Shown here: positions 32,589 to 41,478 of the stretch, in pieces | Position numbering within the stretch: position 1 is the first letter of the stretch | Layout: each line of letters starts with the position of its first letter | NCBI GenBank assembly: GCA_017302715.1 | Contig: JAFLCD010000004.1 | Location: forward strand, 1-64,000 | Direction: 5' to 3' | Origin: Deltaproteobacteria bacterium | GTDB lineage: Bacteria; Bdellovibrionota; UBA2394 | DNA length: 64,000 nucleotides | Program-made: the position numbers and the translations under genes | Notes under the pieces: model-generated | Database searches by the model: none | Told to the model about the DNA's origin: nothing | Seen by the model: the letters and a program-made list of their open reading frames with translations, nothing else

Positions 32589-33539
32589 ATGGGATCAAGA
32601 GTAACGGGACTTTCAAATTACTATCTTTTTCAACGATCGCTTTCTTTGAGAAATATTGAAATGTCACGAGCGGCAGAACAATTATCGAGTGAAAAAAGAA
32701 TCAATCGTCCATCGGATGATCCAACTGGCAGCGTTCAAGTTTTGGCCATGAGACAAAGTATTGCAAAACTTGAGCAATACGATCGAAATTTAAATGCCGC
32801 TAATCAAGCTTTAATTCAAACCGAATCGACTTTGAGTTCTGTAAATGAAGAAGTTATTTTGAAAGCTCGAGATATCGCGATTAAAGCGAATGCGCCGCAG
32901 AATAAAAGCCCTGAATCAAGAGCAGCGCTGGCTGCTGAAGTTCAGCAACTTCAGCAACATTTATTAACGCTTTCAAATACACAAATTAACGGCAAATATC
33001 TTTTTGCTGGATATAAAACAGATACCACGCCTTTCACTCTGGATGCTGCACAACCTAATGCAGATCCAGTTGAAACTTATGCAGGCGATACGAATGTTCA
33101 AAGCATTCAAATCAGTGATAGCTCCACGCTGGTTATACAATCTCGCGGCGATCAACTTTTTCAAGGCGATGGAACAGCAAACACCGTTAATTTATTTCAA
33201 AGTTTAGCAAATTTAGAAGCGGCGATTCGCTCAGGTGACTATTCGACAACTTCAGCTACTGGAGTTCCTCAGATGCTTGAAGATCTGAATAAAGGTTCTC
33301 AGCAAATTATTAATGAGATTACTTCGATTGGAGCAAAAACAAATCGACTCGATACTGCAAAAATTCAACTTGCAGGTCAGCGAACTACTTTGAGCAGTTT
33401 TATTTCGGATATCGAAGATGCAGATATGGCTGAAGTCGCTACCAATTTTTCAAGAGCGAACACGGCATTACAAGCAACTTTGCAATCAGCGGGTGCAATT
33501 TTAAATCTGCCAAGCTTGATTAATTTTATTGGAAGGTAA
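32589..33539 (+). CDS. flgL: Hook-associated protein FlgL (HAP3)
   Basis: This 316-residue flagellin-like junction protein has EQLSSEKRINRPSDDPTGSV near residue 30, the NTQINGKYLFAGYKTDTTPF block and a C-terminal coil (DIEDADMAEVATNFSRANTA, LQATLQSAGAILNLPSLINF). The start is 1 bp after the flgK stop. It connects FlgK to the filament. Confidence 0.95.
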   Translation: MGSRVTGLSNYYLFQRSLSLRNIEMSRAAEQLSSEKRINRPSDDPTGSVQVLAMRQSIAKLEQYDRNLNAANQALIQTESTLSSVNEEVILKARDIAIKANAPQNKSPESRAALAAEVQQLQQHLLTLSNTQINGKYLFAGYKTDTTPFTLDAAQPNADPVETYAGDTNVQSIQISDSSTLVIQSRGDQLFQGDGTANTVNLFQSLANLEAAIRSGDYSTTSATGVPQMLEDLNKGSQQIINEITSIGAKTNRLDTAKIQLAGQRTTLSSFISDIEDADMAEVATNFSRANTALQATLQSAGAILNLPSLINFIGR

Positions 33540-33606
33540 TTAGGTTTTTTAAAAATGAAACCAAGGAATGGAAATTCAAAAATCGAATCTATGGAAGGAG
33601 GGGCTT

Positions 33607-33846
33607 ATGCTCGTACTGACCCGTCGCTTAGGCGAGTCGATCTGCATCAACGACAATATCAAGATCGTGATTCAGAGTATCAAGGGACATCAAGTGAGGG
33701 TGGGAATTTCAGCACCCAAAGAAACGGTCATTCATCGCGAAGAAATTTATCAGAAAATTCAACGCGAGAACAAACAAGCGGTGGATCTACCCGCAGAAAT
33801 GGGACCGATCAAAGAGTTGTATTTATCGTTGAGGGAAGAGACATGA
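33607..33846 (+). CDS. csrA: Carbon storage regulator CsrA
   Basis: This 79-residue RNA-binding protein starts [16 protein letters not shown] and has [22 protein letters not shown], the CsrA signature with the RNA-contacting Arg in the GISAP block. The ATG at 33607 with GGAGG just upstream is chosen over a longer frame beginning at 33568. It lies immediately before fliW, its known antagonist, and the flagellin gene, its known target in other bacteria. The C-terminal extension after QRENKQ is longer than in minimal CsrA. Confidence 0.95.
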   Translation: MLVLTRRLGESICINDNIKIVIQSIKGHQVRVGISAPKETVIHREEIYQKIQRENKQAVDLPAEMGPIKELYLSLREET

Positions 33847-33892
33847 AAAACCATACAAAAACAAAAGCATTTTCTATTGGAGGGAAAATTAT

Positions 33893-34447
33893 ATGATGAT
33901 TCATTCAAAACGATTCGGATCGATTGAAGTCAGGGAAGATAGAATCATAAAAGTCGAAGACGGACTTTTAGGTTTTGCTCATCTCAAACAATTTGTGCTC
34001 GCAGATGATCCACACGATATCTCGATGCCTTTTAAATGGCTTATTTCTATCGAAGAACCAGATGTGGTTTTTTTAGTAACTGATCCTGGCATTTTCTTTA
34101 AAGATTATGTTTTCGATCTTCCTCCTGAAGAAGGAAAAAGAATCGACGCAAAATCTGAAGATGATGTTAGCGTGATTACCATTTTAACGGTGCCAGCTGA
34201 TCCCAAACAAATCACTGCGAACCTAAGAGGTCCGCTTGTGATCAATTGGAGAACATTGGTTGGGCGACAAATAATTTTAAAAGATACGGAATATACGACG
34301 AAGCATTATATCTTCATCCAAAAAACGGGAGCGAATGACGGTGCCAAAGGTTCTTCTTCAGGTGTAACGGAGACATCTGTAGATACTTTAACGACTAGCG
34401 CCTCATCTGCGACAGCGATGAAAGATGTAGCAACTTCAAGAAATTAA
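33893..34447 (+). CDS. fliW: Flagellar assembly factor FliW
   Basis: This 184-residue protein has the FliW fold motifs: RFGSIEVREDRIIKVEDGLLGF near the start, FKWLISIEEPDVVFLVTDP, VSVITILTVP and TANLRGPLVIN. FliW binds flagellin or CsrA and thereby ties flagellin translation to its export. A Ser/Thr/Ala-rich tail (about 150-184) is added beyond the usual length. Two ATGs (33893, 33896) are possible starts. Confidence 0.94.
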   Translation: MMIHSKRFGSIEVREDRIIKVEDGLLGFAHLKQFVLADDPHDISMPFKWLISIEEPDVVFLVTDPGIFFKDYVFDLPPEEGKRIDAKSEDDVSVITILTVPADPKQITANLRGPLVINWRTLVGRQIILKDTEYTTKHYIFIQKTGANDGAKGSSSGVTETSVDTLTTSASSATAMKDVATSRN

Positions 34448-34538
34448 ATAACGGATGAATTGAAAACGGAGAATAGAGAACAAACGATAATTCGCTTAGG
34501 GAAAAACGAGCGATAAATCAACTCAAGGAGGGATACTT
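34448..34538 (+). promoter_or_regulatory. Flagellin leader with three CsrA-type ANGGA motifs
   Basis: The 91-bp gap before fliC holds ACGGA at 34451 and 34466 and AAGGAGGGA (34525-34533) as the Shine-Dalgarno. This arrangement resembles CsrA-repressed flagellin leaders in which FliW relieves repression. AGCGATAA at 34509 partly matches a sigma-28 -10 box but lacks a well-spaced TAAA. Confidence 0.4.
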
Positions 34539-36068
34539 ATGGGTCTTAGAATTAATACAAACGTTATTTCGCTAAAAGCTCAGCGAAACTTACTTTCTAA
34601 CCGCGATGTTTTGAACAAAGCTTTAGAAAGACTTTCTTCAGGAAGTCGAATTAACCAAGCAGGCGATGATGCTGCAGGTTTAGCTGTTTCTGAAGGGTTA
34701 CGATCTCAAGTGCGAGGTCTTCATCAAGCCATTCGTAATTCGAATGACGGAGTAGGATTTTTACAAACTGCTGAAGGAGCTTTGCAAGAATCTACCAATA
34801 TCGCTCAACGTGTTCGCGAGCTTGCGATCCAAGCAGCGAACGGTACAATCTCAAACGAAGATCGAGCTAACTTAAATAACGAAGCTCAATCTTTGATCGC
34901 TGAGTTTGATCGAATTGCGACATCGACAGAATTTAACGGCGTTTTCTTATTGGACGGAACTTTTTCAACCACTGATCTTCAAGTCGGCATTCGAAAAGGC
35001 CAATCCATTTCGTTCGCTATCGGTAGCGCTCGCGCTTCTTCATTGGGAGCGTTGGCAAGCATTTCGGGAGTTCAGCACTCTCTCACAGCCGCATCTGGAT
35101 TTACGATCGTGGGTAACAATACGACGACGACTTTTACTACTCCTGTTGCAGCAGACGATACGACTTCGTATAGCGGAAATTCTTTCTCGGCAATCGCGAT
35201 TGCAAAAAAAGTAAATTCGCAATCTGGAACAACCGGCGTTTATGCAGACGTTCTTGCGAACGTTGTTCAATTGAACAATATGACTTTCAGCGGTGTGATG
35301 ACGAGTACGGCCTCCACTTTGACTTCAGGTCAGTTCAAAATTAATAACGTTTCGATTGTTGGTGACGTAAGTACACTCAATAATTTTATTGCAGCGGTTA
35401 ATAATGCAACTAACTCGACAGGTGTTAAAGCATCCTTGGCAACAGGTACAACTGCCAATATCGTTTTGACAGCTGCAGACGGTAGAAATATTACTTTCGC
35501 ATTTACTACTGCAAACGTAACTACGGGTGGAGCTTTCTTGACTTGTGGTTTCTCGATGAACCTTGCTCCGTCTTCTACGCTTTCAACAACCACAGCTTTC
35601 TCTGCCGGTGCGATTACTTCTGCTGGTATTGCTAGCGCAACTATTTCTGGAGCGATTAAACTTCGTTCATCTGCTGCGTTTACGATCAACGGTTCTCCTT
35701 CGGCAACTCTTGGAGTTGCAGGTCAATCGATTGCGATCGATACATCGACAGCATTTAACTCGATCAATATCGGAACGAAGGCTCAAGCTTCTGATGGTTT
35801 GGCAGTTGTGGATGCTGCGTTAAGACAATTAGCTACGATGCGAGCAGGATTCGGAGCGGTGCAGAATCGATTAAGCTCTTCAGTGTCGAACCTCTCGGTG
35901 ACAGTAGAGAACTTAGCGGCTGCTCAATCTCAAATCCGTGATGCAGATATCGCAGAAGAAACTGCAAACTTGACCAAAGCTCAGATCTTGCAACAAGCAG
36001 GTATCGCGGTTCTTGGCCAAGCGAACACTTCAGCTCAAGCAGCTCTGCAGCTTCTTAGATTCCAATAA
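34539..36068 (+). CDS. fliC: Flagellin
   Basis: This 509-residue major filament protein has N-terminal D0/D1 (MGLRINTNVISLKAQRNL, RLSSGSRINQAGDDAAGLAV, RVRELAIQAANGTISNEDR) and C-terminal D1/D0 (AVQNRLSSSVSNLSVTVENL, DIAEETANLTKAQILQQAG, QLLRFQ). The variable domain (about 175-410) is Thr/Ser/Ala rich with one Cys. AAGGAGGG precedes the ATG. It lies behind csrA-fliW and ahead of hairpin repeats that probably end the transcript. Unlike the flagellin at 7302, its D1 motifs are canonical. Confidence 0.97.
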   Translation: MGLRINTNVISLKAQRNLLSNRDVLNKALERLSSGSRINQAGDDAAGLAVSEGLRSQVRGLHQAIRNSNDGVGFLQTAEGALQESTNIAQRVRELAIQAANGTISNEDRANLNNEAQSLIAEFDRIATSTEFNGVFLLDGTFSTTDLQVGIRKGQSISFAIGSARASSLGALASISGVQHSLTAASGFTIVGNNTTTTFTTPVAADDTTSYSGNSFSAIAIAKKVNSQSGTTGVYADVLANVVQLNNMTFSGVMTSTASTLTSGQFKINNVSIVGDVSTLNNFIAAVNNATNSTGVKASLATGTTANIVLTAADGRNITFAFTTANVTTGGAFLTCGFSMNLAPSSTLSTTTAFSAGAITSAGIASATISGAIKLRSSAAFTINGSPSATLGVAGQSIAIDTSTAFNSINIGTKAQASDGLAVVDAALRQLATMRAGFGAVQNRLSSSVSNLSVTVENLAAAQSQIRDADIAEETANLTKAQILQQAGIAVLGQANTSAQAALQLLRFQ

Positions 36069-36074
36069 TCTTCT

Positions 36075-36231
36075 TAATAGGGGTCGGGTCGGAAAGGTAC
36101 CAGACCTGCCCCTATTAGCTTCTATAACGCTCAGCTTCAGGGGGTCGGGTTAAAAAGGTGCCAGGTCAGCGCTCGTTTTAGGGTAATTAGCTGACCTGGC
36201 ACCTTCTCTGGCTCCTTTTTCGGCCGACCCC
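36075..36231. repeat. REP-like hairpins behind fliC (GGGGTCGGG / AAGGTGCCAGG elements)
   Basis: The first unit (36075-36117) has a 9-bp stem TAATAGGGG/CCCCTATTA starting 7 bp after the fliC stop and could end transcription. The second (36141-36231) has GGGGTCGG pairing with CCGACCCC outside and a perfect 16-bp stem inside (36155-36170 with 36190-36205). Both begin with GGGGTCGGGT. A truncated relative lies at 25640-25664. The style resembles REP elements mobilised by Y1 transposases (TnpA-REP), but no such gene is in the window. Confidence 0.75.
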
Positions 36232-36280
36232 TTATATAATAGAGGGATCGGGGTCGTTCTTTTGGGGGGTAATTCACAAC

Positions 36281-38125
36281 TTGAGAAGTATTCGCGTAAA
36301 ACTCATCGCCGTCGTTTTATTAATTGCATTCTCGGGACTCGCAGCCGTTGTTCTTTCGAGCTTAACAATTGTGCGCGACTCACAGCATTCGATTGTTGAA
36401 AATGCAAACATTCAAGTTTCGGATCTCGTTTCAAAATCTATTTTGGCGCAGATTTCTGAATATCGACGAAAAATCGAATTCGTTTTCAATTCTTGGAAAG
36501 CAAATCCATCTGTCAAAATTGAACAAGGACTTTTTCCTGATTATCTCTGGGTTGGTTTTTATGATGCAAAAGGCAAATCCGTTTTTGAATGGTCAGCCGA
36601 CGATAAACTCAAAGAGCAGGGACTCAGTCGCGAACTTTTAATTGGTTATAAAAATCGCGACGAACTTTTTCAAGAAATCAAACGCCAAGTTCTCGGTCTT
36701 AAAGTTAAAAAAAATACATGGATGATTTTTAACTCATCTATCAAAACTCTTTTTCCTACTTTTCTTTTAGCGACTGCCCTTTTTCAACCTGCCGCTGCTG
36801 AAGGCGAAGATGAAATTCTTTATGTGGGTTTTGCAGAAATTCAAGCAGAACGACTCTACGCCAGTATTCAAGCGCGTCGCGGCCAAGAACTAACTCTTAT
36901 CGATTCTCATCAAAATGTTTTACTTTCGACGCGAGAGAAGTGGGATCCTAGTGAAATTGTTTTTAACGATGACGAAGTCATGAAAGCAGTCGGAGATTTA
37001 AAACTAGGAAAACCCTCATTCGTCACTCTCGACTATCCAAAAGAAGAATCTAAATTTACTTCGCTTTATAAATTTGAAGAGGGTGGAGGCCTTACTCTCG
37101 TTTTACAAGAGCCTTTTAGTGGACTTCGCTCAGGAGAAAAACAAATTCAAACTCGATCGATGATGATCGCCTTGATCGTTCTCATCTTCACGGTCAACTT
37201 ACTTATCTTTTTTGGAAATTCTATCACCGCACCTTTATTGCAGTTGATGAAAATGATGGAGAAAGCCGGTAAGGGAGAATTCACTGGTCGAATTAAAGTT
37301 GCATCCAAAGATGAAATCGGTCGTCTCGCTACGATGTTCAATAAAATGCTTAACGATCTACGCGAGCGCGAAGACGAAATTGAAAATGCAAAATCTCGTC
37401 TTATTCAGTCCGAGAAAATGTCTGCGTTTGGTCAGATGTCGGCGGGTATCGCGCACGAAGTAAAAAATCCTCTCGCAGGTATTTTGGGTTATGCACAGAT
37501 GAGCAAGAAAAAATTGGATGCGAGCTCCGAAGTTCTGCCTTACGTCGAGATTATTGAAAAAGAAGCCTTACGCTGCAAAGAAATTGTTGAAAATCTGATG
37601 CGCTTTGCACGACAAGAGAAAGCTAATCTCACTCGAATTGATATCAACAAAGCTGTGAAAGATTCTGTTCGCTTAGTCGAACATCAAATGAGTATTTCGG
37701 GAATCAAGCTGGTTCAAATGTTTGCGCTAGAAGGTGCGCCGATTTGGATTAAGGGAAATTCCAATCAAGTTCAACAGGTGATGATGAATTTAATGTTGAA
37801 TGCACAACAAGCGATGGAGAATAAAGGTTCGCTCACCGTCAGTACGCATTACGATCAAGAAAACCAAAAAGTTTTGATCATGGTTTCGGATACGGGCATG
37901 GGGATGTCGGACGAAGTTAAAGCAAGAATTTTCGAACCTTTTTACACCACGAAGGGAGTGGGCAAGGGAACCGGGCTTGGTCTTTCTGTGAGCATCGGAA
38001 TTATTAAAGATCATGGCGGAAATATCGAGGTCGAAAGTTCTCCAGGTAAAGGAACCACATTCACGATCACATTGCCTTGCGATACACAGGAGGCTGAAGC
38101 TCCACCCACGGAGAATGTGGCATGA
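36281..38125 (+). CDS. Membrane sensor histidine kinase
   Basis: This 614-residue protein has TM1 at about 8-29, a periplasmic sensor region of some 260 residues (Cache-like by size, not proven) and TM2 at about 294-312. A HAMP domain (313-365), HisKA with His392 (SAGIAHEVKNPLAGILGYAQ), and HATPase (NLMLNAQQAMEN, SDTGMGMSD, GKGTGLGLSVSIGI) follow. It starts with TTG at 36281 behind a GGGGGG run. The stop overlaps the next gene (ATGA), so the two response regulators downstream are its likely partners. Confidence 0.92.
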   Translation: MRSIRVKLIAVVLLIAFSGLAAVVLSSLTIVRDSQHSIVENANIQVSDLVSKSILAQISEYRRKIEFVFNSWKANPSVKIEQGLFPDYLWVGFYDAKGKSVFEWSADDKLKEQGLSRELLIGYKNRDELFQEIKRQVLGLKVKKNTWMIFNSSIKTLFPTFLLATALFQPAAAEGEDEILYVGFAEIQAERLYASIQARRGQELTLIDSHQNVLLSTREKWDPSEIVFNDDEVMKAVGDLKLGKPSFVTLDYPKEESKFTSLYKFEEGGGLTLVLQEPFSGLRSGEKQIQTRSMMIALIVLIFTVNLLIFFGNSITAPLLQLMKMMEKAGKGEFTGRIKVASKDEIGRLATMFNKMLNDLREREDEIENAKSRLIQSEKMSAFGQMSAGIAHEVKNPLAGILGYAQMSKKKLDASSEVLPYVEIIEKEALRCKEIVENLMRFARQEKANLTRIDINKAVKDSVRLVEHQMSISGIKLVQMFALEGAPIWIKGNSNQVQQVMMNLMLNAQQAMENKGSLTVSTHYDQENQKVLIMVSDTGMGMSDEVKARIFEPFYTTKGVGKGTGLGLSVSIGIIKDHGGNIEVESSPGKGTTFTITLPCDTQEAEAPPTENVA

Positions 38126-39849
38126 TCAATACGTTCGACAAAAGCAAGGTTCGCATCTTGATTGTCGATGATGAGCCCTCTCTTCGCGAACTGATTCAGA
38201 CCGCTCTCAAAGAGGATGGCTGGTCCGTGGATACGGCTGAAAACGGAAAGCTTGCATTCGAAAAAATTTCTCAATCTCCCTTTCATATTGTTCTCAGTGA
38301 TATTCAGATGCCCGAAATGACGGGAATCGAATTACTCGAAGCCGCAAAGAAATCTCATCCTCATATTGAATTTGTAATCATGACTTCGAATGCGACTCTC
38401 GACACCGCAGTGAAAGCTTTGAAAGCGGGAGCTTACGATTATCTCAACAAACCTTTTGAAGATATTTTGGTCGTTCCAAAAAAAATGACCCACGTAGCGG
38501 AGAAAATTTTACTTCGTCAGCAAAATGCCGAGCTTCTCAAACGATTAAAAAAGGCGAGCCAAGATTTAAAAAGACTTTTTGATTTTACATCGAGTTTGAA
38601 CGGAATTTTAGATGAAGAAGCATTGCAAAAAGCTGTTCTCGCTGGCCTTCCACAAGTTTTTCAACAGCCCGATGTGCGCGCTGTCTGGTTTGCCGAAGAA
38701 AATCAAAAGTGGGTAAAGCGCGGAATGATTCCCGCTGATGATTCTTTTCAAATCACTCCTGAATTTAAAGATCCCTCAGAGCTTTTAGAGCGAACGGTAA
38801 ACGGAAGAATATTAAGACTTCAAAAATTTCCTCGCGAAGGAAACCCAAAGCACCAATTTATTTTTGAAGATCTTGGAAATTCGATTTCAGATATTTTTTT
38901 AGAAGAAGTTCTCACTTGTTATTCTAAAGTTGAGATGCATCAAGATATTTTGAGCATGGCGAATCGAGATGGGCTTACACGTCTTTACAATCATCGCTAT
39001 TTTCAAGATCGCATTCGTCAAGAGCTCGCGACGGTTCAAAGACAGAATGCGCAGATGAGTTTGATTTTGATGGATGTCGATCATTTTAAAAATTACAATG
39101 ACTCGAACGGGCATCCTGCGGGCGATAAAATTCTTAAACAACTTGCGCTGATTTTAGATCCTGAAGAAGGTAAGCGAGTTTCAGATATCACGGCTCGTTA
39201 TGGCGGCGAAGAGTTTGTGATGCTTCTTCCTTTTACTCCTTATGACGGAGCTCTCATCAAAGCAGAGCGCATTCGAAAAGCCGTAGAAGACTTTGAATTT
39301 GATCATCGTGAAAAGCAACCACTTAAAAAAGTGACTTTGAGTATTGGGGTAGCGACTTATCCTGATCACGCTAAGCTTCCCGTCGATTTAATTGAAGCCG
39401 CAGATCAATCGCTTTACCAAGCAAAGCACGGTGGAAGAAATCGAGTTGTAGGATTTGCCGATATTCTTTCTGGCGTTTTGAAAAAAGTTGAACCTAGAGA
39501 AAGCATTACTGTTCCGCCACCTCTGCCAGAATCCACGGGTGGCAAACCGACTCTCGCATCTGTTTTAGAAACGGCAGATAAACCTGAAGCAGAAGCACCT
39601 CTTATTTCAGTGGAAGAAGAAATCGTAGAGATGGAACTTCCAGAACCTGTCGAAGAAGTTCAAGAATTTGATATCAATACTTTTATTTCATCTATTGATT
39701 CAGCAATCGAAGATGCAAAGAAAAAAGAAATACCTAATATTGAAACGGTTCCTTTTGGCGACAAAGAGCCAGAAGTAGAATCAGAGCCTACTTCTCCCGA
39801 AGAACTCGAAAAATCTTTAAGGAAGAGCGATGGAAACCCCAGCACTTAA
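38122..39849 (+). CDS. Response regulator diguanylate cyclase (REC-linker-GGDEF)
   Basis: This 575-residue protein has a receiver with DDE at 16-18, phosphoacceptor Asp60 and Lys110 (LNKPFED), then a helical and GAF-sized linker (about 130-270). The GGDEF domain has GGEEF at 361-365 and an intact RxxD inhibitory site (RVSD, 352-355). It should make c-di-GMP with product inhibition. An acidic tail of about 130 residues (445-575) is rich in Glu and Pro and looks disordered. The end overlaps the PilZ regulator by 20 bp. Confidence 0.93.
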   Translation: MINTFDKSKVRILIVDDEPSLRELIQTALKEDGWSVDTAENGKLAFEKISQSPFHIVLSDIQMPEMTGIELLEAAKKSHPHIEFVIMTSNATLDTAVKALKAGAYDYLNKPFEDILVVPKKMTHVAEKILLRQQNAELLKRLKKASQDLKRLFDFTSSLNGILDEEALQKAVLAGLPQVFQQPDVRAVWFAEENQKWVKRGMIPADDSFQITPEFKDPSELLERTVNGRILRLQKFPREGNPKHQFIFEDLGNSISDIFLEEVLTCYSKVEMHQDILSMANRDGLTRLYNHRYFQDRIRQELATVQRQNAQMSLILMDVDHFKNYNDSNGHPAGDKILKQLALILDPEEGKRVSDITARYGGEEFVMLLPFTPYDGALIKAERIRKAVEDFEFDHREKQPLKKVTLSIGVATYPDHAKLPVDLIEAADQSLYQAKHGGRNRVVGFADILSGVLKKVEPRESITVPPPLPESTGGKPTLASVLETADKPEAEAPLISVEEEIVEMELPEPVEEVQEFDINTFISSIDSAIEDAKKKEIPNIETVPFGDKEPEVESEPTSPEELEKSLRKSDGNPST

Positions 39850-41476
39850 AGATCAATATCAGTTTAATGTGCTTGTCATCGATGATGACGCCACGATTTT
39901 AAATTTGCTTAAAGAAATTATTTCTCTTGTGCCTGGATGTAACGTCACCACTGTCAGTAATCCCGCAGATGGAATGATCGAGGTCGTCAAAGGAAATACC
40001 GATATCGTTTTTACCGATGTTCATCTTCCGGGAGTCACCGGATTAGAGATGATCAAAGATATTACTTCGCTTCAACAATCTCCCGAAATCGTAGTAATGA
40101 CTGCTTATCCATCCGAAGAAATTTCTCAGCAAGCGATGGAGCTTGGTGCCATCAGCTTACTCGCAAAACCATTTGAAGATATCACGATGGTTGAACTTGA
40201 ACTTGAAAAAGCGGTTAAAAGAATTTTAAGAAAACGAACGGTCCAAAAATCTAATTTTAAATCTACTCTTCCTGAGATGAAAGTTGCTATTGTTGAATCC
40301 GCTGAAGTTGCCGCTACCGAAGAAGATCCAGCGAGTCGCAGAAACAAAAAGACAGATCAAGGCATTCGAAAAGTTTACGATTCTCGAGTTCTATCTCCTT
40401 TAGCTGAGATCGAAATCGAGAGATGTAAAAGATATAATCGACCTTTCGTTTTAGGTTATGTGGATATTCCAGAAAATTTTCAGCTCATCACTCAGGATGA
40501 TCATACCGAATATCGAAAGCTACAAATGGAACGACTCGAAAATTGTGTGCGTCGTTCGGATGTTTTGTTTGATATGGGCAAAGAGGGAGCCGCGATCGTC
40601 GGTTTCGAATGTAATAAAGTAGGCTCCGAGGTGATGGAGCATAAACTTTCTTCGTCGGGTTTCGCTCACTCGGGTTTCGCCGTCTATCCTCATGATGGCA
40701 AAGATGTGGTCAGTTTAACCGAAGCCGCAAAAGCCAACCTGCAAAATAAAAGAAAGCTTCAAGTTTTACTCTATGAGCCCGAAGAATTTTTTGGTCGTAT
40801 GGTACAAAATATGCTTTCGGATCCGAAGTACCATGTGACGTGGGCGAAGACTGCTGAAACGACTTATCAAAGTGTTAATCGCAATACCGAAAATATCCGC
40901 TTACTTATTCTTTCTCTTTCAAAAGATCCTCAACAGTGGGAATTACTTGTTCGTTTTCTTAAAGAAAATTTAACTCGTTGGCCGATTTTACTTTTTATCG
41001 ATATTCCTCTGACAAAAGATCTAAAGCAAAAGCTTCGTCAGCTGGGCGTTCGCGCTGTTGTTCACAAAGGAATCAGCCAAGAAGAATTTATTTATATCGT
41101 GCAATCTTTCGTCGTGCCTCGTCCTGCGATGGACGAAAGAAAAAATTTCCGCGCGCTTGTTCCTGTTCCTGTGGTCTATCGATTTAATGGTCAGGAAGTT
41201 TCTTCTAATACATTCACAGTTTCTCGCGACGGACTTTTCATTCGGGATCTCAACCCACCTTCCAGCGGAAGCATTATCGATGTCGAAATATTCGTGCCTG
41301 GCCTTCTTCAATCGCTCAAATGTCGATGTGAAGCGCTTTATGTGGTTCCTTACTTCGTGGGAGTCAATCGATTTCACGTAGCGGGATTAGCCGTAAAGTT
41401 TATCGATCTCTCTTCTGAAGATCGCGAAAAACTCGATAAATTCGTCAACGACTGTCTCACTAGCTATTTAATTTAA
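39830..41476 (+). CDS. Response regulator with degenerate GGDEF and C-terminal PilZ domain
   Basis: In this 548-residue protein, residues 10-130 form a receiver (DDD 18-20, Asp63, Lys113). Residues 185-308 have the fold pattern of a GGDEF domain (LAEIEIERCKRYNRPFVLGY, RRSDVLFDMGKEGAAIVGF, SGFAVYPHDG) but GKEGA replaces GGDEF, so it is inactive as a cyclase. Residues 309-430 resemble a second, degenerate receiver. Residues 435-548 are PilZ, with RKNFR at 437-441 and TVSRDG at 463-468 as the c-di-GMP-binding signature (RxxxR, xxSxxG). The product is therefore a likely c-di-GMP effector under phosphorylation control. Confidence 0.85.
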   Translation: METPALKDQYQFNVLVIDDDATILNLLKEIISLVPGCNVTTVSNPADGMIEVVKGNTDIVFTDVHLPGVTGLEMIKDITSLQQSPEIVVMTAYPSEEISQQAMELGAISLLAKPFEDITMVELELEKAVKRILRKRTVQKSNFKSTLPEMKVAIVESAEVAATEEDPASRRNKKTDQGIRKVYDSRVLSPLAEIEIERCKRYNRPFVLGYVDIPENFQLITQDDHTEYRKLQMERLENCVRRSDVLFDMGKEGAAIVGFECNKVGSEVMEHKLSSSGFAHSGFAVYPHDGKDVVSLTEAAKANLQNKRKLQVLLYEPEEFFGRMVQNMLSDPKYHVTWAKTAETTYQSVNRNTENIRLLILSLSKDPQQWELLVRFLKENLTRWPILLFIDIPLTKDLKQKLRQLGVRAVVHKGISQEEFIYIVQSFVVPRPAMDERKNFRALVPVPVVYRFNGQEVSSNTFTVSRDGLFIRDLNPPSSGSIIDVEIFVPGLLQSLKCRCEALYVVPYFVGVNRFHVAGLAVKFIDLSSEDREKLDKFVNDCLTSYLI

Positions 41477-41478
41477 TT

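Noticed and set aside
33555-33896. Alternative frame of 113 residues overlapping csrA
   Set aside because: The real product is CsrA from 33607 with its full signature; the other frame is low-complexity and polar.
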